Shown here: positions 23,695-36,767 of the stretch, in pieces | Position numbering within the stretch: the first letter of the stretch is position 1 | Layout of the letters: every line of letters starts with the position of its first letter | Assembly (NCBI GenBank): GCA_027257055.1 | Contig: JAPVLO010000617.1 | Location: 124,001 to 188,000 of the forward strand | Reading direction: 5' to 3' | DNA length: 64,000 nt | From: Cephalopachus bancanus | Lineage: Eukaryota > Chordata > Mammalia > Primates > Tarsiidae | Translations under genes and position numbers: made by a program | Notes under the pieces: model-generated | The model's database searches: none | What the model saw: only the letters and a program-made list of their open reading frames with translations | What the model was told of the DNA's origin: nothing

Positions 23695-23993
23695 GGGTGG
23701 GCGCTGTGGGTCACACCTACAATTTCAGCACTTTGGGAGGCCATAGAGGAAGGATTGCTTAAGCCGAGGAGTTTGAGACCAGACATAGCAAAGCCTCATC
23801 TCTACAAAAAATAAAAAACTTTGCCAGGTATGGTGACGCACAACTGAAGTCCTGTAGTCCCAGCTACTAAGGAGGCTGAGATGGAATGATCACCTGAGCC
23901 CTCAACCAGGTGGCTGAGGCTGCAGTGAGCAGTGATCAAGCCACTGTACTCCAGCCCGGGTAACAGAGTGAGACCCTGACAAAAAAAAAAAAA
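23695..23993 (+). mobile_element. Alu, old J-like
   Basis: Duplication 'gaaaatg[c/t]ttct' at 23683-23694 and 23995-24006. Confidence 0.9.
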
Positions 23994-23999
23994 GGAAAA

Positions 24000-25202
24000 T
24001 GTTTCTAACATTTTTAAAGATGCCTTTTTCCTCCCCACAGTCTCTATGACTATACCAAACAACCATCTGTTTTGTATGGTCCTTTTGATCCCTTGCTTTC
24101 TTTCAACATGGGCTTCAAATATGATTATTTTAAGATTTTAAACTTCTGGTAGGTGATTTACTTGTTAAAATATTTCTTTCCACTCTTCCTACTGCACATA
24201 TGCAGTCACAGTTCAATTTCCTAATACTGAATACCCATATGATATAGATTTTGTTCTTCCTCTCCCTGAAAAATGCTGAATTTAATCATGATATGATTCT
24301 TTCTTATTAAATAGTACTTGACCTACAGAAAACTATCACTTCTTCTTTGTTCCTCAAGGTAAAATTCAGGTTATTTCTTTGCTTCATAGGCTGTAAAACT
24401 GTCAATCACAGGGATTAGTTTATCTTAGTCAAAACCACATCTTCACATTTTGCTCTCAATGAAGTATTTAACCAGCCTACATATAAATAAACCTCGCATT
24501 AATACCTGGCCTAATTTTATAGTTTCTCTGATTTCCTTTAATGTTTCCAGCTCAATCATATTATTTTGACTAGGACTGTGACATTTTTATTCAAGCAAGG
24601 ATTTCGACGGTTCAAGATTCCAAGTCCTGTCCTTTGTTGTAGGAAAATTACTATTGTTTGTTATTCCTTAAAAAAAAGTAATCTCTTGCTGCCTCTATCA
24701 TTCCTATGAAATGTATAGCCTAGGATATTAAGCGTCAAGTATCTGAGATGTGAATTATATCATTCTAACATTATTTTGCCTATCAAGAAAAGAAAGTAAA
24801 CAATTACATAAGGATGGCAGAAATAACACTAGTAATGTTTATGTTTGTAAAACTTTTAAATATATCTAATGCTTAAGATCACACAGGCAACATATAGATT
24901 TGTTGTTGGAAGAAAATATGTCACTATTATGTCACCTATCCATATAAGACCTTGTTAAAACTGAATTTCTTTCTCATGGAAAGGCTTCATAAGAAATAAG
25001 ACTACTGCCAGACACTGCCCTGCACTTCTCACTCTGTCAGATAATGTCATGGAACTCATTTGAAATTCACAATGCCTGAATTTCTAGCTCTGCCAAAACT
25101 GGAAGGGCCTACTAATACAAATTACAGGAACATTGTTACTAAGAAAACAGTCACAAACTAAGTGATATTAAAGTTCTATTACTAATAAAAAGCAATACAA
25201 TG
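24000..25202. other. Longest Alu-free stretch in the middle of intron 1
   Basis: 1.2 kb of AT-rich unique sequence without a named repeat or ORF. Confidence 0.6.
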
Positions 25203-25508
25203 GCAGGGCTCAGTGGCTCAGCCTGTAACCCCAGCACTTTGGGAGGACGAGGTGAGAGGATTGCCTGAGTCCGCAGGTTCGAGACCAGCCCAGGCAACAT
25301 GGTGAGACCTTGTCCCTACAATAAATTACAAAAATTAGCCAGACGTGGTGGCATGTGTCTGTAGTTCCAGTTACTTGGAAGGCTGAGGCGGAAGGACTGC
25401 CTAAGTCCAGCAGGTGGAGGCTGTGGTGACCATGTGTGTGTCGATGCACTCCAGCCTGGGCGACAAGAGTGAGACTCCAACTCAAAAAAAAACCCAAACA
25501 AAAAAAAC
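25203..25508 (+). mobile_element. Alu
   Basis: Full length; tail broken by CCC runs. Confidence 0.92.
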
Positions 25509-25519
25509 CCCTATATTTT

Positions 25520-25697
25520 GCCAGGCATGGTGTCATACGCCTGCAATCCCAGCTACTGGGGAAGCTAAGGCAGGAAGACTGCTTGAGCCTACGAGTTCAA
25601 GGCTGTAAAATGCTATAATCGTGCATAATTGTGCATGTGATAGACACTGTACTCCTGCCTGGACAACATAGTACAGCCTCTTTAAAAAAAAACAAAA
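25520..25697 (+). mobile_element. Alu-like monomer (FLAM/7SL-like)
   Basis: Single arm of about 165 nt. It has 7SL-like 'ggctgtaaaatgctataatc' and ends 'gcctggacaacatagtac'. Confidence 0.7.
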
Positions 25698-25981
25698 GGC
25701 AGGCGCACTTTGGGAGGCCAAGGTGAGATGACTGCCTGAGTGCAGGGGTTCGAGACCAGCCTGGGTAACTTGGTGAGATCCCATCTCTACAATAAATCAC
25801 AAAAACTAGCCGAGCATGGTGGTGTGCATCTGTAGTTCCAGCTACTTGAAAGGCTGAGGTGGAAGGATCGCCTGAGCCCAGCAGGTCAAGGCTGTGGTGG
25901 CCGTGAGCATGCCACTACACTCTAGCCTGGGCGACAAAGAGTGAGACTCCAACTCAAGCAAACAAACAAAAAAACAAAAAA
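25698..25981 (+). mobile_element. Alu, missing about 35 nt near the 5' end
   Basis: Jumps from 'ggcaggcgc' to 'actttgggagg'. Confidence 0.9.
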
Positions 25982-26308
25982 TTTTATTCTAAAATTATGT
26001 ATCAAAGACCACATTTTTTACAAATTGACAACCGGGTCTTCTTGTACACTGCAACTGCACAAGCTGGTAGTATAAATAACTAAAAACAGAGTAAACTAGT
26101 CCTAATATACCCTAAGCCACCTCAAGTGGCACACAGTGCAACAAACTGAGAGCCTAATGTCCATTAGGTACACCCTACATAACACAAGGACAGAAATAAA
26201 TCATTCTATCTCTTGTTTATTAAGTATGAATTTTAGCTTCCAATTACATAAACAGCAGTCTGGCCTAAGAGACTTCCATTTTCTATCAGCTTCACATAAA
26301 GAGAAAAG

Positions 26309-26523
26309 GAGGCTCATGTCTGTAATGCCAGCACTTTGGGAGGGCGAGGTAGAAAGATTGCTTGAGCCCAGGAGTTCGAGACCAGCCTAGGCAAGATATT
26401 GAGACTCTGACTCTACAAAAAATGAGAAAATTAGCTGGCCATGGTGGCATGTGCCTGTAGTCTCATTTACTTGGGAGGCTGAGGATCACCTGAGCCCAGT
26501 AGGCTGAGAAATAAATAAATAAG
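26309..26523 (+). mobile_element. Alu, 3'-incomplete
   Basis: The right arm stops after 'gagcccagtaggctgag' and passes to (AAAT)n. Confidence 0.85.
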
Positions 26524-26581
26524 AAAAGGGAAGAGGTAACAGGAAAAATATGAAGTAGGATGGATAGAAAAGGGCAAGCAA

Positions 26582-26885
<304 letters not shown>

Positions 26886-27071
26886 GAAAAGGGCAAGCAG
26901 AGAAATAAGGACATTTACAATGCACAATTAAAACAAGAAAGCATCTGGCTATAAGACATCCTCATCTTCAGGCTGCTGAATTAGGTACCGAGACTTCTAA
27001 AACATGGCTAATGTGTTGAGAGGAAGTCAAGGAACCATAAACCTGAAAATTCACCTTCTAAGCTGGGAGTA

Positions 27072-27384
27072 AGCCAGGCTCGGTGGCTCATTCTGTAACC
27101 CTAGCACTTTGGGAGGCTGAGGTGAGTGGATTGCCGGAGGCCGCGGGTTCGAGACCAGCCTAGGCAACTTGGCAAGACCTCATCTCTACAATAAATCAAA
27201 AAAATTAACCAGTCGTGGTAGCACATGCCTGTAATTCCAGCTACTCGGAAGGCTAAGGCGGAACGATCGCCGGAACCCAGGAGGTAGAGGTTGCGGTGGC
27301 CAGGAGCGGCCACTGCACTCCAGTCTGGGTGACAGAGTGAGACTCCAACTCAAAAAAAAAAAAAAAAAAAGAAAGAAAAAAAAA
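27072..27384 (+). mobile_element. Alu, young lemur-type
   Basis: Duplication 'aagctg[g/a]gagta' on both sides. Confidence 0.94.
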
Positions 27385-27430
27385 AAGCTGAGAGTACAGT
27401 GCACACTCTTTGAAAGCGTTTTTCTTTTAA

Positions 27431-27966
27431 ATGAGTCGGAGTCTCACTCTGTCAGCCAGGCTGCAGTTTAGTGGCATGCTCATGGCTACCACAGTGTCGA
27501 TCTTGCCGGGCTTCAGTGATCCTTTCGCCTCAGCCTTCCAAGTACTACAGGAGAACGCTACCATGCCCAGTTAAAAATTTTTTTTTTTTGAGTTGGAGTC
27601 TCACTCTGTCGCCCAGACTGGAGTGCAGTGGTCGCTCCCGGCCACCGCAGCCTCGACCTGCTGGGCTCCGGCATTCCTTCCACCTGAGCCTTCCAAGTAG
27701 CTGAAACTACAGGCACATGCTACCACGCCCAGCTAATTTTTTGATTTATTGTAGAGATGAGGTCTCACCAAGTTGCCCAGGCGGGTCTCGAACCCGCGGG
27801 CTCAGGCAATCCACTCACTTCAGCCTCCCAAAGTGTGGGATTACAGGCTGAGTCACCGAGCCCAGCTTTTTTTCCTTTTTTATTATAGAGACTAGGTCTC
27901 ACCAAGTGCCCAGGCTGGTCTCAAACCCAGGGGCTCAGGCAATCCTCTCGCCTTGGCCTCCCAAAA
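27431..27966 (-). mobile_element. Alu split by a younger Alu
   Basis: The right arm (27431-27577) and left arm (27867-27966) of one copy surround another full Alu in its A-rich linker. Confidence 0.88.
27578..27866 (-). mobile_element. Alu nested in the linker of another Alu
   Basis: Young lemur-type with 'cgaacccgcgggctcaggc'. Confidence 0.93.
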
Positions 27967-27981
27967 AGTTTATTTTTAAAA

Positions 27982-28272
27982 GGCCTGGCTTGGTGGCTCA
28001 GCCTGTAATCCCAGTACTTTAGGGATGCCAAGAGAGTGACTTGCTAGCGCCTGCGGGTTTGAGACCAGTCCGGGCAACTTGGTGAGCCCCCATCTCTACA
28101 ATAAATCAGAAATTAACCAGATGTGGTAGTGTGTGCCTGTAGTTCTGGCTACTTGGAAGGCTGAAGCGGAAGGATCGCCAGAGCCCAGCAGGTTGATGCT
28201 GGGGTGGCTGTGAGTGTGCCACTGCACTCCAGCCTGGGCGACGGAGTGAGACTCCTAACTCAAAAAATAAGT
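27982..28272 (+). mobile_element. Alu
   Basis: Full length and diverged; directly follows the nested pair in the opposite orientation. Confidence 0.92.
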
Positions 28273-28326
28273 AAAAGAGCTACTCTAAATAAAGTTACTG
28301 AGGCCTCACTAGAAAGGGGGGAAAAA

Positions 28327-28609
28327 GCAGGGCTCGGTGGCTCAGCCTGTAATCCTGCGCCTTTGGGAGGCTGAGGTGAGTGGATAGCCTGATCCTGCAG
28401 GTTCGAGAACCCCCTGGGCAGGCGAGACCTCATCTCTACAATAAATCAAAAAATTAGCGGTGTGTGGTAGCGCGCGCCTGTAGTTCCAGCTACTTGGAAG
28501 GCTGAGGCGGAAGAATCGCCGGAGCCCAGCAGGTTGAGGCTGCGGTGGCCGGGGAGCGGCCACTGCATTCCAGTCTGGGCGACAGTGAGACTCCAACTCA
28601 AAAAAAAAA
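28327..28609 (+). mobile_element. Alu, young lemur-type, short linker
   Basis: 'gggcaggcgagacctc' state. Confidence 0.94.
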
Positions 28610-28984
28610 GGGAGGGAACATCATAATACTGGGTTTCTCTCTTTGAGGAAAGAGAAAACTCAGAGGCTTAACTCACCCATTACTTTAGGCAACCAAGGCC
28701 CAGTCAGCAGAAGGCTAAATTCCATCCCTCAAGGAACTGGTTACAAGTTACAAGACCACTGGGGTCTTGCAGACATGACTGACTGCAATTTTCACCCTGA
28801 TTAACTGACAGGAATACCAGTCAGAGGAGCAGCCAGGAGAAAAGAATATAACAAGGAACTATTTCCCCTCAGTGTCCACTGGACTCTAGAACCACTGCCG
28901 ACACTGCCTCTTTCTGCTGGCAGAAGAGCATCTGCCCCTCTTCAGGAAGGGCTGGCAGCCTAGAAACACACCAGCACCACATTT

Positions 28985-29285
28985 CTCAAAGATGTTTACT
29001 TCGACCATCACATTTAAAGCTGCAACTCTCCCACCTCTCCTACCTAATCCTCCTCTGTACTCCCAATCCCTCTTTTCCTGCTCTATTTTTCCCCATATCA
29101 TTGACCACCCTTCTAGTATTATATAATTATTTATCATGTTTATTTCTATCTCTATCGACTAAAGGATAACATTCACAAGCCTGGGATTTTTTTTTTGGTC
29201 TGTTTTCGTCACTGATTTATCTTAAGCATCTAGAACAGGGCCTCACATATAGTAGGTATCTAAAAAATATTTATGGAATGAAAAA
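28985..29285 (+). repeat. L2 3' end
   Basis: Order matches L2: 'ttttttggtctgttttcgtc', 'agcatctagaacagggcctc', 'atagtaggtatctaaa', then 'atggaatgaa'. Confidence 0.75.
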
Positions 29286-29609
29286 AAGAACGAAGAAAAA
29301 CTAAAAGGACCTCCCAGAAGTCAACTACACCCAGAGGGTCCCAACAATGCCTATGCTCCTCTAACAGAATCACAATTTGGTTCCTGTGACTAATCTATCC
29401 TGCCTCCATCTAATTTCTTCAATTTGTGATAAACTGTGTCTGAAAAAAAAATCAGAAGAACTTCTTTTTTCAACAATCAAATTCTAATTCAATTCACCTA
29501 GCAGTAATTAAGCATAGTTATATTCAAACCATTGGGCTAGAAGTCTGGGGTAACAGAGGAAACACAGGTCTCTAGAGAGCTTAGAATGAAGAAGAAAAAT
29601 ATATATTCA

Positions 29610-29934
<325 letters not shown>

Positions 29935-30054
29935 AAGACAATGTGTGATAAAGTGCTATAACAGAAATTCTAGCAAAAGTTAAGAGATACAGAGGAAGAC
30001 TAAATCAGTTCTGGACATAGGTGGGTGGGAAGAAATACAGTAAGAAATGCTTCA

Positions 30055-30326
30055 GGCTAGGCTCGGTGGCTCAGCCTGTAATCCTGTGCTTTGGGAGGCC
30101 AAGGTGAATGGATTGCCTGAGCCCGCGGGTTTGAGACCTCATCTCTACAATAAATCAAAAAATTAGCCGGGTGTGGTGGTGTGTGCCTGTAATTCCAACG
30201 ACTTGGAAGGCTAAGGCGGAAGGATAGCCTGATCGCCGCAGGTCGAGGCTGTGGTGGCCATGAACATGCCACTGCGCTCCAGTCTGGGTGACAGAGAGAG
30301 ACTCCGGCTAAAAAAAAAAAAAAAAA
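30055..30326 (+). mobile_element. Alu with small deletion in left arm
   Basis: 'gggtttgagacctcatctc' lacks the 'ccgcctgggc...' segment. Confidence 0.91.
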
Positions 30327-30549
30327 GAGAGAGAAGATATGGATATGGATAGAGTGAGAGATATGAGATATGAAAGGCTGAGGAAGGCCAGGTTTGGTCA
30401 AGTCATGAAGGGTCTTAAATGCTGGCCTATGCAGGCAAAGGAACCATCAAAGGTTTTTCAAGAAGCAAAATGATCAGAATTATAATTTTAAAAGTCTGTG
30501 CTGGGTTTCTTTGTTACATACTCTTCTAGAAAAAATTCCTTTTCTTTCA

Positions 30550-30690
30550 GAGCACTTCAGTTCATAATCGTGAATACATTAGTTGATTGTCTCCCTCACT
30601 AGAATACAAATCCCAGCAGGACAGGAACCATGTCTGGTCTGGCATATAAGTGCCCGATAAATATTGCCTAAATGAATAAACAACAATTAT
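30550..30690 (+). repeat. L2 3' end
   Basis: 'cactagaatacaaatccc', 'gcaggacaggaaccatgtct', 'gataaatattgcctaaatga' match the L2 3' end. Confidence 0.7.
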
Positions 30691-31988
30691 AATAATATAG
30701 CAGCCATATGTAGTATGTAACACAGAAAGACACATTAACCATGAGGTTACTGTAATAATACACAGAAGATGAAGATGTGAACTAGGTCAGATGAAAAAGT
30801 GCTGCTAAATGGCAAGCTAATCATTTAGTGAATGATTAGATGAGGCAGTTAGAAAGAAAGAACAAAACATGAGCCTAAAGTTTAGAGCCATGGCAAGTAA
30901 AAAAACAGCAATGCTTATTAGGGGAGAAAAATGTAGGTAAGTGTCAGAAATTATGGACTAGAAGTACATTTGAAAGAGGATGCCAAGTAGAAAAAAATTT
31001 CCTCCCTTTCCTGTACACCTTTCAGATTCATATATTCCATAGGCTTCATAATTCCATTTCTCTTTTTATAGCTCCATTTCTGATACTTCAAGACTGCTCT
31101 AGAAGCATCCAATCCAGAACAAAGACAAATGCTGAGTTTCACACCAAACTTCAGAATTTGCAACTAAAGTTTACAAAGTATATTCTTGAATATACACTTC
31201 AGCTTTGTGGATGCAAACTGCCCCACCTAGGAATGTTGCTAGGAACCTTGCTGATAACATACCCAAAATCCGCTGGTTGTACTTTGTATATAGGATAAAG
31301 CAGATATTTATCTGTCTTCCTTTTCAAATACGGAACTATAGTCTAAGAAGCTATAGGTATCTGCATGCAATGCAGTTCCGGCATACAATGTGGCCCAATT
31401 GCCAGGATCTGGATTTCATGCTGTGGTCTGATTTCCAAAGGTTTTGTGGCACCTACTCTGGTCACTTTCCAATCCAATCCCCTATGTTCCACTAGACACT
31501 CTGTTAAACCTGTCTACAAATATTGCTTATATTTCTAATATAAATTTCCAAAAATAAGCACTAGATTACTTGAAAATCAGTAATGTGCTACAGACAGCTG
31601 GGAACAAAGAAAAACACTCCCAGGACTTTTTATGAGTCCCAAAACAAATAATAGTTCCACTCATCACAATTTTCTATTCTAGGTCAATGGATGTTTTAAG
31701 TACAAAGTTAAAAACAGTGAACACTACTTCCAATGTTCAAAGGTAGATTAGCCCTTTCACTTGGATGTCCCCTGTGAGAGGATACCGTAAATCTAGCACA
31801 CCATTCAGATGTACCCTCTCGGGGGACATAAAGAGATTGCTGGTGATTAAACAGGAAAAACTTACACAAGTGCAAATTTTTTTAAAAAAGTATCTTTCCT
31901 GAAGTTTTCCATTCAATAACAATGAAAACCTATATCCCATTAGAAATTTGTCAAACTTCTGGATTGATTAGTTAAGAAGTGGTTTCCA
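30691..31988. other. Unique intronic sequence
   Basis: No exon and no named repeat; the ORF at 31205-31495 has no coding signature. Confidence 0.55.
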
Positions 31989-32280
31989 GCCGAGCGCAGT
32001 AGCTCATGCCTGTAATCTCAACACTTAGGGAGATGGAGACAAGAGGACTGCCTGAGTCCAGGGGTTTGAGACCATCCTGGGTAACTTGGCAAGACCTCCA
32101 CTCTACAATAAATCAAAAAATTAGCCAGGCATGGTGGCGCACGCCTGTGTTTCAGCTACTTGGAAGGCTGAGGCAGAAGGAGCTCCTGAACCCAGCAGAC
32201 AGAGGCTGTGGTGGCTGTAAGAGTACCACTCACTCCACCCTGGATGACAGAGTGAGACTCTGACTCAAAAAGAAAAAAAA
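31989..32280 (+). mobile_element. Alu
   Basis: Perfect duplication 'aagaagtggtttcca' at 31974-31988 and 32281-32295. Confidence 0.95.
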
Positions 32281-32850
32281 AAGAAGTGGTTTCCAGGAAT
32301 CACAAGCGCATCCTTCCATACCATCTTCAAACAACAGACAGGACAATAAATTACATATTATTAATGTGGGAGGAAGGAAAGGAGACTTCATTGTCTTTTC
32401 AAATAGATAAACACCAGATGGAAGACATCAAACATATTACTATTGCACAGCATGTATCTAATGAACCTACAATGCATGTCTGTGACTGTTTCGCATGTTA
32501 TCACATGTAAGAAAAATGTAAGACTTAAGATTTTGATGTTTTTCTCGTAAGTTCCTCAATGTCCAAAATTCCATCATAAGCCAACTATCATTACAATAAA
32601 ACAATTGGTTTCAACACTATACTATTTAATATGAAGTGATTCATTTTTCACCATTTCTTTAAAAAGTAGTCAAGTTGCTGACAGGTGATCTGCAAGATGT
32701 CTCTGAGGGCAAAGCATTAGACATGTGATTCTGTTATGCTAACAACAAACGACTAAAAGACCATCATCCTCTTAACATTCAGTAGATAGCTGCTATTGGG
32801 AGTCCCATGTGAAAGAATTAACTGGGAAATACTGATAAAAATCCTAATTT

Positions 32851-33150
32851 GGACTGGGCACTGTGGCTCAGCCTGTAATCCCACCACTTTGGGAGGCCAA
32901 GGCGAGAGGAGTGCCTGAGCCCGGGGGTCTGAAACCAGCCTGGGCAACTTGATGAGACCTCATCTCTACAATAAATCGCAAAAACTAGCTGGGCGTGATG
33001 GCGTGCATCTATAGTTTCAGCTACTTGAAAGATTGAGGTGGAAGGGTCCCCTTAGCCCAGCAGGTCGAGACTGCAGTGGCCGTGAACGTGCCACTGCACT
33101 CCAGCCTGGGTGACAAGAGTGAGACTCTGACTCAAAAAAAAAAAAAAAAA
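32851..33150 (+). mobile_element. Alu, first in a serial insertion
   Basis: 'aaaatcct' precedes and follows it. Confidence 0.92.
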
Positions 33151-33154
33151 TCCT

Positions 33155-33444
33155 GGCCGGGCTCAGTGGCTCAGCCTGTAATCCCAGCACTTTGGGAGGC
33201 CAAGGCGAGTGGATTGCCTGAGCCCACGGGTTCGAGACCCGCCTGGGCAGCGAGACCTCATCTCTACAATAAATCAAAAAAATCAGCCGAGCATGGTAGC
33301 GCATGCCTGTAATCCCGGCTACTGGGAAGGCTGAGGTGGAAGGACCGCCTGAGCCCAGCAGGTCGAGGCTGCGGTGCCCGGGAGCGTGCCACTGCACTCC
33401 ACTCTGGGCGACAGAGTGAGACTCCAACTCAAAAAATAAAAAAC
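33155..33444 (+). mobile_element. Alu, young lemur-type, short linker
   Basis: Has 'gggcagcgagacctc'. It is followed directly by an extra monomer. Confidence 0.93.
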
Positions 33445-33610
33445 TGGCCAGATGTTGTGGCACGCACCTATAATACCAGCTACTTGGGAGGTGAATGTAG
33501 AAGGACCACCTGAGCCGAGCAGATAGAGGCTATTGCCATGATGGTGCCACTGCACTTCTAGCCTCGGCAACAGAGTAAGACCTTGACTCTAAAGAAAGTA
33601 AGTAAATAAA
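33445..33610 (+). mobile_element. Extra Alu right-arm-like monomer
   Basis: Starts 'ggccagatgttgtggcac' and ends (AAGT)n; 'atatcct' follows. It may form a trimer with the preceding Alu. Confidence 0.75.
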
Positions 33611-34017
33611 TATCCTTGACAGAATGCGAAAAGTTACTTATTATGGACACCTGGCGAATACTTCTAGGTACAATCTGCTTCTCACAAGCTAAGGTTCCTT
33701 TTCTATAACTTCCTGATTCCCACTTCTATATCTTACACACACTAGAAAAAGATATTTGTGGCAAGCTGATGAACATACAGAATGAGGCTATAAAATCCTC
33801 CAAAAAAAGATGGCCTAATAAAAAGTAGCATTCCAAATAAATCTAATAGGAGAGTCAAGCCTCAGGGAATTTAGGCTGCACTCATTAGCCTTTCTGAATA
33901 CTGACTATATTTTCAACACAGCAATAAAAAACTACTCACTTATGTTAAACATTTTTCTCCTGTTCTTCCATCACAGGATAAATACCATGAAATTCTACAG
34001 CTAAAGAGAAACACAGA

Positions 34018-34100
34018 AATCATCTTGTCTAATGTGCTCATTTTACATATGAGGTAAGTGAAAACAGAGGCATGACTTGTCCAAGGTCAAACACCTAGTT
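34018..34100 (-). repeat. MIR
   Basis: 'cattttacatatgaggtaag' and 'tgtccaaggtcaaacacct' are the complement of the MIR core. Confidence 0.65.
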
Positions 34101-34121
34101 ACAGGAATAATAATGACTAAA

Positions 34122-34403
34122 ATCAGGCATGGTGGCTCACGCCTGTAATTCCAGCACTTTGGGAGGCAGAGGTGAGATAATTACCTCAGCCCAGTGGTTT
34201 GAGAACAGCCTGGGTAACATGGCAAGACCGTGTCTCTACAAAATAATCAAGAATGCCAGTAGTTCCAGGTACTTGAAAGGCTGAGGCTGAAGGATCATGA
34301 GTCCAGCAGGTCGAGGCAGCAGTGGCCGTGAGTGAGTGTGCTACTGCACTCCAGCCTGGGTGACAGAATAAGGCTCTGAATCAAAAACAAAACAAAATAA
34401 AAC
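34122..34403 (+). mobile_element. Alu with deletion around the linker
   Basis: Passes from 'ctacaaaataatcaaga' straight to 'atgccagtagttcc'. Confidence 0.9.
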
Positions 34404-34500
34404 AGTGCTATGATGCTCAATTCTTAATTCTATAGGTTTTTTTCCTCTATGTGTTGAAAAACTAGTTTAAAAAAAAACTTTTTAGATCAGACAATATCTT

Positions 34501-34787
34501 TTTTTTTTTTTTTTGAGTTGGAGTCTCACACTGTCGCCCAGACTGGAGTGCAGTGGTCGCTCCCGGCCACCGCAGCCTCGACCTGCTGGGCTCCGGCGAT
34601 CCTTCCGCCTCAGCCTTCTGAGTAGCCGGAATTACAGGCATGCGCTACCACACCTGGCTGATTTTTTGATTTATTGTAGAGATGAGGTCTCGCTGCCCAG
34701 GCTGGTCTCGAACCCGCGGGCTCAGGCAATCCACTCACCTCAGCCTCTCAAAGGCGCGGGATCACAGGCTGAGCCACTGAGCCTGGC
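34501..34787 (-). mobile_element. Alu, young, short linker, first of a tandem pair
   Basis: 'gtctcgctgcccagg'. The pair shares one duplication 'acaatatctt' (34491-34500, 35084-35093). Confidence 0.94.
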
Positions 34788-35082
34788 TTTTTTTTTTTTT
34801 TTGAGTTGGAGTCTCACTCTGTCACCCAGACTGGAGTGCAGTGGCTGCTCCCAACCACCTCAGCCTCGACCTGCTGGGCTCCGGCAATCCTTCCGCCTCA
34901 GCCCTCCGAGTAGCCGGAATTACAGGCGTGCGCAACCACACCCAGCTAATTTTTTTGATTTATTGTAGTGATGAGGTCTCACCAAGTTGCCCAGGCAGGT
35001 CTCGAACCTGCGGGCTCAGGTAATCCACTCACCTCGGCCTCCCAAAGTGCTGGGATTACAGGCTGAGCCACCAAGCCTGGCC
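34788..35082 (-). mobile_element. Alu, second of a tandem pair
   Basis: Same orientation as its partner, joined by its T-run. Confidence 0.94.
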
Positions 35083-35827
35083 AACAATATCTTAACTGTA
35101 ACTAAATCAAACAAAAATAAAATTTCATCCACATAAAGAGAACCAAGTATTAGAACAGGAAGTACCCACCAAATTTGGTGAAAGAAACATTTGTTCAGAT
35201 AGTACAGAGGTTACTTAAAAGGGCACTACCTGGCACTTATTTTCTGAGGCAATGTATTCATTACCACCTTCTAGAATACGTGTCTTGTGCTTCCATCAAA
35301 TGGACCTCCTTAAGAGGAGGCCATCACGACCCCTATGGCAAAGGTCAGAAAAGTGATACTTTTGGCATAGATAACTGATGGTACAAAAGGAACCCACAAA
35401 CATGATGTCAATAATTGAGAAGAAAGGACTGAAGTTTGAAGGAGTGGTGATATTGCTGGGAACAAGTAATCCTGAAAATGAGACAAGAATAAAAATCTAA
35501 GAAAGAAGTTGACCAGACACTAATGACCAAAGAGCACAATAAAAAGGCAGTTTCAGAGCTTGTCTGGCATCAAACAGCTCTCGCCTGCAAAAGAAGAAAA
35601 AATTCTCACGGTGACAAGAAAAAAATCCTAGGTTTGCCCGAGTGATGGACTAGATATGACCTAATAAGTATTTGCCATCTCTTATTTCTGCAACTCTGAT
35701 CCAAGAACAAACAGCAAGAGAACCATGAAAAATTAGCCCTGTTGGATCTGGAGTTCTGCCTTGACAAGATATAAAGCTCATTCATAGATCTGACTGTGCT
35801 CATGAGACTGCAGTTCAACTCCTGCTG

Positions 35828-36003
35828 CTACAGCAAGAGGAGGGGGAAGAAAGATAGAAAGGGGTGAGAGGGAAGGAGGTGGAGGATCTGGGTTGTGACT
35901 ATAATAGCTACAGTAATTAGAGTGTTTCCAAGCTACTAGAGAAGTCTTCAGAGCAGAGAACTGGGATGAGGGATGGGGGAGGGGGAGGAGGAGAAGCATG
36001 AGG
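35828..36003 (+). repeat. Purine-rich stretch
   Basis: AG-rich blocks: 35828-35893 and 35962-36005 are nearly pure purine ('gggggagggggaggaggaga'). No repeat family is recognised. Confidence 0.7.
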
Positions 36004-36243
36004 AAGCAAACTACTGAGAGTGCTAGGAAAGGATCCGTGGTTTGTGAAACTGGCTTGTAACCAGTTTTAATAAAACAAACTAAAAAACTGACAGCTTCAT
36101 AAGGGGAAATCAAAGTTTACATTCCTTCTCAAAAGAACTGCTATCACTAGGCTCCCACTTAAAGCTAGGTTACAGCAGTTTCTTACAAATGTCCCTAGTC
36201 TATGCAGTGGTCCATGGGCCCTGACCTCAGAGGTACAGTTTAC

Positions 36244-36312
36244 CTCACTTTCCCTTAAACCTCTCCCTCCTTCCCTCTCTCCCTCTCCCTCCCCTCCCCA
36301 ACCCCCCTTCTG
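36244..36312 (+). repeat. Pyrimidine-rich stretch
   Basis: Nearly pure C/T ('ctctccctccttccctctct', then C-runs). It lies 240 bp from the purine-rich stretch on the same strand. Confidence 0.8.
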
Positions 36313-36451
36313 ACAAATAGGTCAGAACCTTAACTCTTCTTGGGCTGGGGGAAAGGATTTCTGAACTCTAAAATAGTTCATGACTTATTTCTCTTCAGTT
36401 AACAGTTAATTAGTATCCTGTGAATTCCATTAGATCTCATGTATGTGTACA

Positions 36452-36452
<1 letters not shown>

Positions 36453-36494
<42 letters not shown>
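36453..36494 (+). repeat. (GT)n microsatellite, about 20 units
   Basis: Uninterrupted GT run after 'gtatgtgtacattt'. It is likely polymorphic and can adopt Z-DNA. It lies in ZNF609 intron 1. Confidence 0.97.
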
Positions 36495-36496
<2 letters not shown>

Positions 36497-36767
36497 AGAA
36501 GGAGCACACAGCCCGCTGGCCTAATGCAGAAAATGAATGAAGAAGACTAAAAAAGGTCAGAAAATAAACACCAAGTCACTTGCTTAGAAATTTTAGGCTC
36601 TATGACACTGACTACTATACTATAGTGGCACGAACATGTGAAAAAAACCATATTAACAGAAGATGATGATAACCATATGAAAAATCTGTGACTTTTCAGA
36701 AAAACTCAAAATATAAAGTATTTTTCCAAGTATAGGAAATACCATACCCGTTTTTAAGAAAAATACT

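Larger units (their letters stand above)
35094..36767. other. Alu-free intronic block
   Basis: Holds the purine-rich, pyrimidine-rich and (GT)n tracts; otherwise unique. Confidence 0.65.

Noticed and set aside
33017..33463. ORFs over Alus such as 33017-33463, 34513-34968, 16077-16598, 59232-59774 and 44354-44803
   Set aside because: They translate Alu sequence (for example [24 protein letters not shown]) and recur at every Alu.
35308..35323. Perfect palindrome cctccttaagaggagg
   Set aside because: Short and isolated; expected by chance in 64 kb at this composition or of no evident role.
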